The position numbers were made by a program, and so were the translations under genes. The notes beneath the pieces were generated by a model. That model was not told the origin of the DNA, did not search any database, and saw only the letters and a program-made list of their open reading frames with translations. Below are positions 20,853 through 29,004 of a DNA stretch of 64,000 nt, piece by piece; position 1 is the stretch's first letter, and every line of letters begins with the position of its first letter. Origin of the DNA: Aliarcobacter skirrowii CCUG 10374 (GTDB taxonomy: Bacteria; Campylobacterota; Campylobacteria; Campylobacterales; Arcobacteraceae); contig NZ_CP032099.1 in assembly GCF_003544835.1 (NCBI RefSeq), forward strand, positions 1,426,001 to 1,490,000, read 5' to 3'.

Positions 20853-21179
20853 CTACTTCTTCCACTCCCTGTTTTTTACTACTAGAAATTTCCCATTTTT
20901 TGTGGGTATATACCAATATACTATTTTGATTTTATTATATTTGATATTTTGATTTTTTTTTAACCTATTTACAACTGGATAGTCAAACCCACCAGCAAAA
21001 AGTTGGTTGCACTTTAAAATACGCAATATTGTATAAAAAATAGCCTTAAAAAAACTATTATTATCTAGTTGCCAAAGTGCATATTGTGAACAAGTTGGAT
21101 AATATCTACACGAACCATATGATAGAACTGTTAGATATTTTTGATAAAATCTTATTAAATACTTACCAATACTTCTCAT
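20853..21179 (-). CDS. yidD: Membrane insertion efficiency factor YidD
   Basis: 108 residues with the YidD family signature GSCRYYPTCSQYALWQL and FYTILRILKCNQLFAGGFDYP. It is longer than the typical 70-90 residue protein because of a basic C-terminal extension. YidD is a peripheral inner-membrane protein thought to help YidC-dependent insertion. The start overlaps the rnpA stop (ATGA) and the stop is one base from yidC. Confidence 0.93.
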   Translation of the reverse strand: MRSIGKYLIRFYQKYLTVLSYGSCRYYPTCSQYALWQLDNNSFFKAIFYTILRILKCNQLFAGGFDYPVVNRLKKNQNIKYNKIKIVYWYIPTKNGKFLVVKNREWKK

Positions 21180-21511
21180 TTAAGTAGTTCAAGTCTTTTA
21201 AAAGCAAAATTAAAATCTTTTTGTAAATCTATAAATGACTTTTCATTTATAGGATTTTTTGCAACAAAAATGTAACTTCCATCTTTTAATCGATTATCAT
21301 ATAGTAGTAGTGTAGCTCTCAATCTTCTTTTTGCCTTTGCTCTTAAAACTGCATTTCCAATCTTTTTTGAAGCTACAAATGCAAATTTTGATTTTGAATT
21401 TGGCATAAAAAAAGCGACAAAAGTTGAAGTATGCCAACTTTTACCGCTTTTATAAAGTTTGTTGAACTCTTTTTGGCTATTTAGCCTAAAGTCCTTACTT
21501 AAACAGCTAAT
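21176..21511 (-). CDS. rnpA: Ribonuclease P protein component, probable ATT start inside rpmH
   Basis: RnpA assists the catalytic RNA that removes tRNA 5' leaders. The first ATG (21406) would give only 76 residues and lose the N-terminal third of the fold. The reading frame is open upstream with clear RnpA sequence ([19 protein letters not shown]), up to a stop inside rpmH. The only plausible start is ATT at 21511, 6-7 bases after an AAAGGAAG site inside rpmH, giving 111 residues, the normal length. ATG, GTG and TTG are absent between the stop and residue 36. The RNR motif [17 protein letters not shown] is intact. It overlaps rpmH by 13 bp and yidD by 4 bp. Confidence 0.9.
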   Translation of the reverse strand: MSCLSKDFRLNSQKEFNKLYKSGKSWHTSTFVAFFMPNSKSKFAFVASKKIGNAVLRAKAKRRLRATLLLYDNRLKDGSYIFVAKNPINEKSFIDLQKDFNFAFKRLELLK

Positions 21512-21633
21512 CTTTTTCTTCCTTTAGCTCTTCTTGCATTAATTACTCTTCTACCATTTTTTGTAGCCATTCTTACTCTAAACCCGTGAGTTCTTTTCTT
21601 AGGAGTGTTATGTGGTTGATATGTTCTTTTCAT
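21499..21633 (-). CDS. rpmH: 50S ribosomal protein L34
   Basis: 44 residues, too short for many ORF lists. It begins [19 protein letters not shown] and ends [11 protein letters not shown], diagnostic for L34, a basic protein of the large ribosomal subunit. ATG at 21633 follows AAGGGTAAGAGTA. It is the first gene of the operon and contains the ribosome site and start of rnpA in another frame. Confidence 0.97.
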   Translation of the reverse strand: MKRTYQPHNTPKKRTHGFRVRMATKNGRRVINARRAKGRKRLAV

Positions 21634-21673
21634 CTTACTCTTACCCTTTTAAATTTTCAAAATTAAGTTGTGG

Positions 21674-21679
21674 ATTATA
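21674..21679 (-). promoter_or_regulatory. -10 box upstream of rpmH
   Basis: TATAAT on the minus strand, 41 bp before the rpmH start, in the only gap between rpmH and clpB. No convincing -35 hexamer is seen at 17 bp, which is common in Campylobacterota sigma-70 promoters. Confidence 0.55.
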
Positions 21680-21708
21680 GGCAAATCTTACTTAAACTAT
21701 TCTTTGCT

Positions 21709-24285
21709 TTAAGATATTTTTGCTACTATCTTTTCATCTTCTAAATCAAAATCAACACAACTTTGCTCTTTTATTTTATCTTCTAAAATAAGCTCAGCTA
21801 GTTTATCTTCAACTATTTCATAAATTGCTCTTTTTAGTGGTCTTGCTCCATAAACTGGATCAAATCCTATTTTTGCAATATACTCTTTTGCCTCTTTTGA
21901 TAGTGATATTTTTATATCTTTTTCAAGTAATTTTTTCTCTATATTTGCAAATAAAATATCAACAATATTTGTAATAGCATCTAAATTTAACTGCTCAAAA
22001 ATTACAATATCATCAAGTCTATTTAAAAACTCTGGTCTAAAATGAGCTTTTAACTCATCCATTACAGCTTTTCTTCTTTGCTCTTTATCGCTAATTTCAA
22101 TTATTCTAGCACTTCCAATATTTGAAGTTAAAATTATAATTGTATTTTTAAAATCAACTGTAACACCTTTATTATCAGTTAATCTTCCATCATCTAAAAC
22201 TTGTAAAAGTATATTAAATACATCTGGATGTGCCTTTTCAACCTCATCAAAAAGTATTACACTATAAGGTTTTCTTCTAACAGCTTCAGTTAACTGCCCA
22301 CCCTCTTCATATCCAACATAACCTGGAGCTGCTCCTACAAGTCTTGAAACAGCATGTTTTTCCATATATTCACTCATATCAAATCTAATAAGTGATTTTG
22401 CATCATCAAATAAAAATTTTGCTAATGTTTTTGCACTCTCTGTTTTTCCAACTCCTGTTGGTCCTAAAAATAAAAAACTTCCTATAGGACGATTAACTTC
22501 ACTAAGTCCAGCTTTATTTCTCTTAATTGCTCTGCTTATTGCTTTGATTGCTTCATCTTGACCTATAACATCTTTTTTTAGAACCTCTTCAACTCTTAAA
22601 ACTTTTTGCTTTTCACTATCAAGCATCTTATTTACAGGAATTTGTGTCCATTTAGAGACAATTGTTGCTATGCTTTCTTCATCAACACTATTTCTTAAAA
22701 GAGTTCCCTCTTTTTGCATAATTGCCCATTTCTCTTCATTCTCTTTTATTTTTTTCTCTAACTCTGGAATATCTCCATACTCTATTTTTGCAGCCTCTTC
22801 AAATTTTGACTCTCGTTTTGCAATATTTGCTTTAGTTTTAAGCTCATCAATTTTTGTTTTTAACTCACTTGTTAAATTAAATGTATGTTTCTCATTTTCA
22901 AATCTAGCTTCAAGATTTTGTTTCTCTTCATTTTTATTTGCAAGCTCTTTTTCTATCTCTTTTATTCTATCTTCATTTTTTTGGCTTTTTTCCATTTTTA
23001 AAGCCTCTTTTTCAACTTGCAAAGTTTGAATCTCTCTTTTTATTGTTGAAAGTGCTGTTGGTTCACTCTCAATTTGCATTTTAAGTTCAGCTGCTGCTTC
23101 ATCTATTAAATCTATTGCTTTATCAGGTAAAAATCTATCTGTAATGTATCTATTTGATAATTTTGCAGCTGCAACTAATGCACTATCATTTATGGTAACA
23201 TTGTGATGAGTTTCAAGTTTCTCTTTAATACCTCTTAGAATTTGCAAAGCCTCATTTACAGTTGGTTCATCAACTTTAACAGGTTGAAATCTTCGCTGCA
23301 TTGCTTGATCTTTTTCAAAATATTTTCTATACTCTTTTAGTGTTGTTGCGCCAATTGTGTGAAGTTCACCACGTGCAAGACTTGGTTTTAAAATATTTGC
23401 AGCATCCATACTTCCTTCACTAGCACCTGCACCTATAATTGTATGAATCTCATCTATAAATAAAATTATATTCCCATCTTTTTTAACTTCATCAATTACA
23501 GATTTAAGTCTATCTTCAAACTCTCCTCTATATTTTGCACCTGCAATAAGTGAACTCATATCAAGTGCAATTACCCTTTTATTTAATAAAGATGTTGGAA
23601 CATCTTTTGAAACAATTCTTTGAGCCAAACCTTCAGCAATTGCAGTCTTTCCAGTACCTGGTTCTCCAAGCAATATTGGATTGTTTTTTGTTTTTCTTAT
23701 CAAAATTTGCATCATTCTGTTTATTTGCTCATCTCTTCCAATAACGGGATCTAGTTTTCCATCAATTGCTTGTTTATTTAAATCTATTCCATATTTATTT
23801 AAAGCTTCCAAATTATCATCAGCACTTTGATTATCTATAGTTTTTCCAGCACGAATTGCCTCAAGCTCTTTTTTTGCCTCTTTTAAATCTATATATTTTC
23901 CTAAAATTTCTTTGATTGTTGGCTCATCGAAGTTTGCTATAAGCCATGAGTCAATTGCTATATAACTATCTCCCAAACTTGACATCTGTCCAGCTGCTTT
24001 TTGAAAACTATCGTATAATTTTTTTGATACTTTAATATTCTCTTTTGTAACACTACTTACAGTTGGAAGTCTACTTGCATTTGATTTTGCTTCAAGTTCA
24101 ATTGCAGCTTTGTTTACATTCATTTTATTTAATAGTTGATTTAATACTGAATTTGTATTTGTAAGCAAAGCCCACAAAATATGTACTACTTCTATCTCTT
24201 GATTTTTATTGTGCAAAGCTAGATTTAAACCACTATCAATAGCTTCTCTTAGTTGATTTGTCATTTTTTCAAATATATTATTCAT
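21709..24285 (-). CDS. clpB: ATP-dependent chaperone ClpB
   Basis: 858 residues. ClpB works with DnaK to rescue aggregated proteins. The order is N-domain (1-140), first AAA+ module (Walker [11 protein letters not shown]), the long coiled-coil M domain (about 390-530, Lys/Glu-rich) that separates ClpB from ClpA/ClpC, and second AAA+ module (Walker [30 protein letters not shown]). The start codon directly abuts a CIRCE operator and a consensus promoter lies upstream, so heat-shock control by HrcA is likely. Confidence 0.97.
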   Translation of the reverse strand: MNNIFEKMTNQLREAIDSGLNLALHNKNQEIEVVHILWALLTNTNSVLNQLLNKMNVNKAAIELEAKSNASRLPTVSSVTKENIKVSKKLYDSFQKAAGQMSSLGDSYIAIDSWLIANFDEPTIKEILGKYIDLKEAKKELEAIRAGKTIDNQSADDNLEALNKYGIDLNKQAIDGKLDPVIGRDEQINRMMQILIRKTKNNPILLGEPGTGKTAIAEGLAQRIVSKDVPTSLLNKRVIALDMSSLIAGAKYRGEFEDRLKSVIDEVKKDGNIILFIDEIHTIIGAGASEGSMDAANILKPSLARGELHTIGATTLKEYRKYFEKDQAMQRRFQPVKVDEPTVNEALQILRGIKEKLETHHNVTINDSALVAAAKLSNRYITDRFLPDKAIDLIDEAAAELKMQIESEPTALSTIKREIQTLQVEKEALKMEKSQKNEDRIKEIEKELANKNEEKQNLEARFENEKHTFNLTSELKTKIDELKTKANIAKRESKFEEAAKIEYGDIPELEKKIKENEEKWAIMQKEGTLLRNSVDEESIATIVSKWTQIPVNKMLDSEKQKVLRVEEVLKKDVIGQDEAIKAISRAIKRNKAGLSEVNRPIGSFLFLGPTGVGKTESAKTLAKFLFDDAKSLIRFDMSEYMEKHAVSRLVGAAPGYVGYEEGGQLTEAVRRKPYSVILFDEVEKAHPDVFNILLQVLDDGRLTDNKGVTVDFKNTIIILTSNIGSARIIEISDKEQRRKAVMDELKAHFRPEFLNRLDDIVIFEQLNLDAITNIVDILFANIEKKLLEKDIKISLSKEAKEYIAKIGFDPVYGARPLKRAIYEIVEDKLAELILEDKIKEQSCVDFDLEDEKIVAKIS

Positions 24286-24312
24286 TTAGCACTCCTAATG
24301 TTTAATTGCTAA
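24286..24312 (-). promoter_or_regulatory. CIRCE element (HrcA operator) at clpB start
   Basis: On the minus strand TTAGCAATT, nine bases, GAGTGCTAA. CIRCE is TTAGCACTC-N9-GAGTGCTAA: the right half matches 9/9, the left half 7/9, and the spacing is exact. It touches the ATG, and its GGAG doubles as the ribosome site. HrcA bound here would block the clpB leader. Confidence 0.85.
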
Positions 24313-24316
24313 TTGG

Positions 24317-24345
24317 ATTATATAACTTTAGTCAGATAATGTCAA
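24317..24345 (-). promoter_or_regulatory. Consensus sigma-70 promoter of clpB
   Basis: On the minus strand TTGACA (24340-24345), 17 bases, TATAAT (24317-24322): both hexamers perfect and the spacing optimal. Transcription would start about 24310, inside the CIRCE element, so HrcA could also occlude initiation. Confidence 0.85.
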
Positions 24346-24460
24346 GTATTACATAATATTATTTGAATATATAGAATTTTTTATAACTCTAAAAGAATTT
24401 GAGAAAAGATAAAATAAAAGTGTTACTCAATCTAAGGTATTAACTGAATAAAAAAAGTGT
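24346..24460. other. Gap between clpB promoter and CDI array, with possible IS end
   Basis: AT-rich sequence with no reading frame. At 24457-24477, crossing into the last codons of the neighbouring cdiA fragment, the minus strand reads TGACCCCAAGATGGTAGACAC. Its composition differs from the surroundings and it resembles the termini of IS3-family elements from memory. No transposase is present. Confidence 0.3.
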
Positions 24461-25114
24461 CTACCATCTTGGGGTCATTCCAACATTTATATTTATTTCA
24501 TTTCCTGTTATTGAGCTTAGAACTGTTTGTTTACTTTGACTTACTCCATTATTCATAGAAATTCCAGAGTTTACAGATGATACATCGCCTATATCTATGC
24601 TTGGTACTCTATGTCCTTCTTTTCCTCCACTCCCAAATCCTATTCCTGCGTTTACATTAAATCCTGATTGATTTGAAGATGATTCATCTCTTAAGCTTTC
24701 AACTATTAGATTATTCCCTACATTTAAATTTAGTGTATCTTCTGCTCTTAGATTTGCTCCTTGGAATACTGCATCATTTCTTACATCTACATACATATTA
24801 TTTGCTAGTAGTTGTGAGTTATTATTTATTACACTATTACTTTGGAAACTTTGTTTTTCTCCACCTAATGATGCAGTCTCTCCTCCACCTCCATACATTG
24901 TTAGGTTTACACTTCCATTTATACTCTTTTTATCTTGGCTTGTTTGGTTTGTATCTTGAGAAGCTTTTACATTTAGGTTCTTTGTATTTATATTCAAACT
25001 ATCATTTGCTACTATATTTGTATTTGTACTTAATTTCTCATCTGCATTTATAATGATATTTTTTCCATTTAGGTTTAACAATAAATTTTTATTTACTATT
25101 GGGTTTATACTCAA
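24461..25114 (-). pseudogene. cdiA backbone fragment (distal repeat region)
   Basis: 217 codons from a TTG start (AAAGGTAAAAATTG). From about residue 35 it is a diverged copy of part of the intact CdiA: NVKASQDT, SVNLTMYGGGGETASLGG, ESLRDESSSNQSGFNVNAG and SSVNSGISMNNGVSQSKQTV all have near-identical counterparts encoded around 34010-34560. It has no signal, TPS domain, linker or toxin. After NINVG the match stops and the frame ends MTPRW in foreign-looking sequence, so it is a remnant at the far end of the array. Confidence 0.8.
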
Positions 25115-25117
25115 TTT

Positions 25118-25651
25118 TTACCTTTTATTTTTGAAATAATTTTCTGAAGAAACTTTTCTTTTAAAAATTAACAATATTAATTTGGAAAAATAAATTGCAA
25201 ATAAAATTTGTACCACAGTTAAGATAAACAAAAATATATCAAATTTAGTATATGTCATATTTGCAATACCTGTTTTAAATCCAAAATAATCCCTAAAAAA
25301 GAAGACTAATATTACAATCAAAAATACACCATTATACTTAAGAAAATACTTGTAGTTTATTCTTATTATATTTAATGAAACAATACTATACATAGGAAAC
25401 AATAAACCAATTATTATAAATAAGAAATTGGACATATGTCTATCAGTCTCAGAATTTGATAAAAAATAAAAAATAAAAAATAAAAAATAAAAAATAAAAA
25501 ATATTTTTTTACCTTCACTATTATTCAAAAAAAGAAGCATCCAAAATAGTATTAACATTTTAGTTAATACTTCTATATTTGAATTATTATCTATATAAAC
25601 AAAAATAAAGATTATGTATACACAAATTATTGCTATAATTTTATTTTTCAT
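25118..25651 (-). CDS. Polytopic membrane protein, candidate orphan CDI immunity protein
   Basis: About 177 residues, nearly all hydrophobic (five or six predicted TM segments), extremely AT-rich. The start ATG 25651 overlaps the stop of the upstream gene, like other toxin/immunity junctions here. A frame extending upstream to 25744 is just an overlap with the neighbour. No family recognised. Position directly after a lipase-toxin tail suggests immunity function by context only. It contains a six-copy 7-bp repeat, so its frame could vary by slippage. Confidence 0.5.
   Translation of the reverse strand: MKNKIIAIICVYIIFIFVYIDNNSNIEVLTKMLILFWMLLFLNNSEGKKIFFIFYFLFFIFYFLSNSETDRHMSNFLFIIIGLLFPMYSIVSLNIIRINYKYFLKYNGVFLIVILVFFFRDYFGFKTGIANMTYTKFDIFLFILTVVQILFAIYFSKLILLIFKRKVSSENYFKNKR
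25461..25502. repeat. Heptanucleotide microsatellite (AAAAAAT)x6
   Basis: Six perfect tandem copies of AAAAAAT within the membrane-protein gene at 25118-25651. The unit is not a multiple of three, so gain or loss of one copy shifts the frame. It encodes a Phe/Ile/Tyr/Leu-rich stretch within a TM segment. Confidence 0.9.
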
Positions 25652-26135
25652 TAAACTGCTTCCAAACATCTTTACTATCCATATTTGAATGGCTTTTCTT
25701 TGGGTGATTCCCACTTTCCACTTCAACATTATCAACTTTATCACTATTTATTTTTCTAAATATAGAAAAAATATAATATATAAATGAAATTATAAGTTGT
25801 AATATGACAAGTGAAAAAAGTATATTACATACTGAAAATCCAAATAAAAATTCATAACATATATAATCAGAAGTTATTATTGTGCCTTTTATAAAATAAT
25901 CAATTAAGATATTTATAAATGTAGGTAAAAATAAAATAAATATTCTTATTTTATGTAATATTAATGTTAAAATAGAAATGAAAGCCAATGGTTCTATAAT
26001 TTGATAAAGAAAATGTATAAAAAAGCCAATATAACCCCAAAACTCTCCTTTTAAATAAACTATTATTATAAAAAATATTAAATTTAAAAGTAAAAACAAA
26101 TATATAAAAACAAATACTGACTTATTTAAATACAT
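25641..26135 (-). CDS. Membrane protein fused to lipase-toxin tail
   Basis: 164 residues. The first ~125 form four hydrophobic segments, like an immunity protein. The last ~30 (NVEVESGNHPKKSHSNMDSKDVWKQFNEK region) are a copy of the C-terminal end of the lipase-like toxin at 26977-27852, including its candidate catalytic His. The two parts are in one frame, which looks like an accidental fusion made when a toxin body was deleted between an immunity gene and the next toxin tail. Function as immunity protein is inference. Confidence 0.5.
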   Translation of the reverse strand: MYLNKSVFVFIYLFLLLNLIFFIIIVYLKGEFWGYIGFFIHFLYQIIEPLAFISILTLILHKIRIFILFLPTFINILIDYFIKGTIITSDYICYEFLFGFSVCNILFSLVILQLIISFIYYIFSIFRKINSDKVDNVEVESGNHPKKSHSNMDSKDVWKQFNEK

Positions 26136-26152
26136 TTTAAATTATTACCATA

Positions 26153-26395
26153 CTATTTATTTTTGTTATTAAAATTAATGCTTTTATCATTAAATTGCTC
26201 CCATACTTTAACACTATCTAAATCAGAATGACTATTTATTGGATGATTTCCACTTTCTACTCTAATATTTTTTGTTCCATCTTGTATTCTTGAATCATAT
26301 CCAAGTGATGACAAATTTGTATAATAAATAATAACTTACTCATTTCTCTTCCTTTTTATCTTATTAAAAAATAAATTATACTTGTCATTCCGTGT
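26153..26395 (-). pseudogene. Mosaic remnant: toxin 3' end, immunity 5' end and lipase-toxin tail
   Basis: Three scars in a row on the minus strand. About 26345-26395 resembles, with small indels, the 3' end of intact cdiA (NLFNKDTKEEK region). From ATG 26343, the first 11 codons equal the start of the immunity gene at 32422. At 26310 this switches to the tail of the lipase-like toxin (IRVESGNHPINSHSDLDS, then VWEQFND), in a different frame and ending TAG at 26153. A 45-bp stretch, 26311-26355, is identical to 32390-32434. No functional product is expected. Confidence 0.75.
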
Positions 26396-26764
26396 TTATA
26401 TATCTGACTCATATTCTTCTCCTATAAAACAATCAAAACTTTCTATATCAATTTCTATCTTGAATTTTTCAAATAGTGTCTTTTTTATTTTAGGTGTAAC
26501 ATTATAATATCCACTAAGATACTCATTTCCATATTCATCTATAAAAGTGTGTTCTTTATCTGGAAAAATTTTCAGTAGAGTTTCTTCAATATCTTTTAAA
26601 GTACAATTTTTAATGGGTACTATTTTTATTAAACTTTCGTCATTATTGCTATAGTATTTAACCTTTCTTGAACTTCTTTTATATCTAGATTTTTTAAGTT
26701 TTAATTTATCTTTTTTTTTATGAAAATAGCTGATTGCAACTAACATTTTAGGTTTATTTTTCAT
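26396..26764 (-). CDS. Small basic protein downstream of lipase-toxin module
   Basis: 122 residues, soluble, with a lysine/arginine-rich N-terminal half (KKKDKLKLKKSRYKRSSRK) and an acidic C-terminal half ending GEEYESDI. No family recognised. Its ATG overlaps the stop of the 2-TM protein upstream, so it is translationally coupled to the lipase-toxin module and could be a second immunity or accessory protein. That role is inferred from context alone. Confidence 0.5.
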   Translation of the reverse strand: MKNKPKMLVAISYFHKKKDKLKLKKSRYKRSSRKVKYYSNNDESLIKIVPIKNCTLKDIEETLLKIFPDKEHTFIDEYGNEYLSGYYNVTPKIKKTLFEKFKIEIDIESFDCFIGEEYESDI

Positions 26765-26984
26765 TTTTATAACTTTCCCATAAAAAATAAATTAATTTAA
26801 TAAATAGTAAAAATAGTTGTAAAGGTAATAATAAAAAAATTATTATTGAAAATAAAATTAAAGAATTGTAACCAACATCTTCGGTACTTAAATTAAAAAT
26901 ATTTAGTTGTAATATTAAAATTATCAATGCTATAAGAACTATTAAATAAAAAGGAATTAATATATTTGGTAAATTTTTAATCAT
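26754..26984 (-). CDS. 2-TM protein, candidate immunity to the lipase-like toxin
   Basis: 76 residues with two hydrophobic segments (about 8-28 and 42-68) and a short charged tail. The ATG overlaps the stop of the lipase-like toxin by 8 bp, the normal arrangement for cdiA-CT/cdiI pairs. No homology recognised. A membrane location would fit neutralising a lipid-attacking toxin. Confidence 0.6.
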   Translation of the reverse strand: MIKNLPNILIPFYLIVLIALIILILQLNIFNLSTEDVGYNSLILFSIIIFLLLPLQLFLLFIKLIYFLWESYKNEK

Positions 26985-27852
26985 TAAATTGTTCCCATAC
27001 TTTTTTGCTATCTAAATCTGAATGACTATTTTTTGGATGATTTCCACTTTCTACTTCTATATTTTGAACTTTAGGGTTATTTATATTTCTATCTCCCATT
27101 CCTATTTTATCTATATTAACTCCAAAAACTCCAAATTGCACATCACTTCCTCCTAATTTTTGAACCACATCACTTGTATCATATACATTTTTAATTGATG
27201 AATTTTCACTAAATTTACTATAATCTATTGGATAATCCTTTCTTACTGGTGTTCCCATAAATACTACATTATCTATCTTTTTATCTCCTTGATAAAACTG
27301 TGTAAAATCTTTAATTACATTTCCACCGTGAGAGTGTCCTATTATATTTAAAGGTTCTCCATCTTTAAATTCATAGTTTTCTACAAATTCACTTAATCTC
27401 AATCCAGCATTAGCTCTTGACCAAAAACTATTATCAGCACCACTACCATTTTCTGTTCCATCTTTACCACTCCAATCAAACTGATAAACTGTTTCATTAT
27501 AAGTTTTACCAACGGCTTCTAAAAAATCCTTATCTGCATCTTTTGGTGATGAGTATGTTCCGTGTACAAATATTGTCAAGTCATCAATTCTACCATCACC
27601 ACTATTAGCTTTAGCTACATCTTGCAGATACTGTTTTGTATTTGTATTTAGTATATTTATATCATTTATTGAGTTCAAACTATTTGTCTTATTACTATCT
27701 AGTTTTACATAGTTATATGTATTTGATGAAAAATCCAATCCACTTGATGAGTATTTACCAAACAAATCTGAGTACTCTTCTTGCAGTTGAGTTGTTTCTC
27801 TTAGGTATGTCTGTCCTTGGTTTTGTCTTACATGGGCTACTTCATTATTCAC
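26977..27852 (-). CDS. Orphan CdiA-CT: pre-toxin linker plus lipase-like alpha/beta-hydrolase toxin
   Basis: 291 residues from a GTG start with a weak ribosome site. Residues 1-92 are linker type B, beginning NNEVAHVRQNQGQTYLRE: the copy is cut inside the HEXXH motif (first His lost). Variable sequence starts after GRIDDL (87-92). The toxin has a strand-plus-HGT oxyanion motif (FVHGTY, 95-100), nucleophile elbow GHSHGG (Ser174), Asp225/228 in VYDTSD and His272/277 in NHPKNSHSD: a full set for a Ser-Asp-His lipase or esterase. It lacks signal and TPS domains, so it could be delivered only after recombination with cdiA. Confidence 0.75.
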   Translation of the reverse strand: MNNEVAHVRQNQGQTYLRETTQLQEEYSDLFGKYSSSGLDFSSNTYNYVKLDSNKTNSLNSINDINILNTNTKQYLQDVAKANSGDGRIDDLTIFVHGTYSSPKDADKDFLEAVGKTYNETVYQFDWSGKDGTENGSGADNSFWSRANAGLRLSEFVENYEFKDGEPLNIIGHSHGGNVIKDFTQFYQGDKKIDNVVFMGTPVRKDYPIDYSKFSENSSIKNVYDTSDVVQKLGGSDVQFGVFGVNIDKIGMGDRNINNPKVQNIEVESGNHPKNSHSDLDSKKVWEQFND

Positions 27853-27854
27853 AG

Positions 27855-28076
27855 TTAATCTTTTTTAGAGCTTTTATAAATAGAAATACCTTGAACTATG
27901 GCTACAATAGAACCTATTATAATATAAGCTGTTCCTACTAACAGAGATGATTCTCCATCTTTGTCCCCCCATTTATATTCCACTAAAGAAGGATATAAAA
28001 TAGTAAGTATCCCTGCTAAAATAAAGAATAATCCTGTTATAAAAATATTTGTTCTTGAGTAAATATTATTTCCCAT
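27855..28076 (-). CDS. 2-TM immunity candidate (copy 1 of a paralogous pair)
   Basis: 73 residues from ATG 28076, chosen because AAAGGAGGAT is ideally spaced before it; a longer frame starts at 28094. Two TM helices. It shares the C-terminal IIGSIVAIVQ.ISIYKS.KKD pattern with the protein at 30983-31207. It overlaps the toxin gene at 28066-28980 by 11 bp. The paired toxin copies are paralogous too, which supports a cognate toxin/immunity assignment. Confidence 0.65.
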   Translation of the reverse strand: MGNNIYSRTNIFITGLFFILAGILTILYPSLVEYKWGDKDGESSLLVGTAYIIIGSIVAIVQGISIYKSSKKD

Positions 28077-28980
28077 TACTATCCTCCTTTTCATACATTT
28101 TATTATTTATATAACCTAATGCTCCAGGAATAGAAGTAGGATGTGTTATAAAATTCTCTCCTGAATAATAATCATATCCTGCACTAAAAACTGGTGAAAA
28201 AGGAGCTGTGATTCCTTTTTCAAAAATTGTCATTGCTGTATCTATAGTTAATCTTCTATAATTTTCTGGCATATTACGATAAGCAGTTGAAATATCTTGT
28301 GCTATATCATCTCTTTTTACATACAAAGTATTTAAATCATTACCAAATTGATTTATTACTTCTCCTGTTTTATTTATTACATTTCTCATTGGTTCATTCA
28401 TCTTTTTATCTATCTGCCCCTCTATTCCCCTATGTATATCATTCTCATCTGTTGGTGCATTAAGATAACTTTGAAAAGCACTTACTCCCAATATTGCTAT
28501 TGGAATTACTGGTAAATCATCTCCACCACTTTTATTAATATTAGCAAACTCTTTATTATTAGCATTTAATAAATTATTTGTATTAAATACTGATGGATAC
28601 TCTGTTACTACTCCATTATTATGATTATTTGTACTTGCTAGGTTTCCACCATTTACTATATTCAATGCTCCATCTGTATAGTATGCTAAGTTATCCCCAA
28701 AGTTTGTTGCATAGATATTTTGGTCTTTATCATTTGCAACAAATATATTATTTTGTTTATCCATATCATGCATTATCTCATGTCCCGTTGATGATACTAA
28801 TTCACTTGTTGAGTTAGCATATTTATCATTTACATAACTTGTTTGTGTATTTGAATCATAATATCCTTTTACTTGTGTATTATTTGTTCCTATATTTGTA
28901 TCTTCTTTTGTAATTATTGCTATACTATTTGATACTAGGTTTGACAATAGATTTTTATTTAATATTAGGTTTATGCTCAA
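28066..28980 (-). CDS. Orphan CdiA-CT module, linker A plus unknown toxin (copy 1)
   Basis: 304 residues from a TTG start (opening MSINLILNKNLLSN). Residues ~35-165 are linker type A, nearly identical to intact CdiA, including HEXXH as HEIMH at 67-71. After KSGGDDL comes a ~135-residue unknown toxin domain (PVIPIAILG, then DENDIHRGIEGQIDKKMNEP and YRNMPENYRRL). The same domain occurs at 31197-31805. No secretion signal. The membrane nature of the partner hints at a toxin acting in or at the inner membrane; the activity is not recognisable. Confidence 0.65.
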   Translation of the reverse strand: MSINLILNKNLLSNLVSNSIAIITKEDTNIGTNNTQVKGYYDSNTQTSYVNDKYANSTSELVSSTGHEIMHDMDKQNNIFVANDKDQNIYATNFGDNLAYYTDGALNIVNGGNLASTNNHNNGVVTEYPSVFNTNNLLNANNKEFANINKSGGDDLPVIPIAILGVSAFQSYLNAPTDENDIHRGIEGQIDKKMNEPMRNVINKTGEVINQFGNDLNTLYVKRDDIAQDISTAYRNMPENYRRLTIDTAMTIFEKGITAPFSPVFSAGYDYYSGENFITHPTSIPGALGYINNKMYEKEDSNGK

Positions 28981-29004
28981 TTTTTACCCTTACTTTTTAC
29001 TTCT

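Noticed and set aside
21176-21406. rnpA as a 76-residue protein from the first ATG
   Set aside because: This would remove conserved RnpA sequence that is open and recognisable upstream.
21499-21708. Chromosomal origin next to rpmH-rnpA, as in many bacteria
   Set aside because: No dnaA gene, no cluster of DnaA boxes seen, and the gap is only 75 bp.
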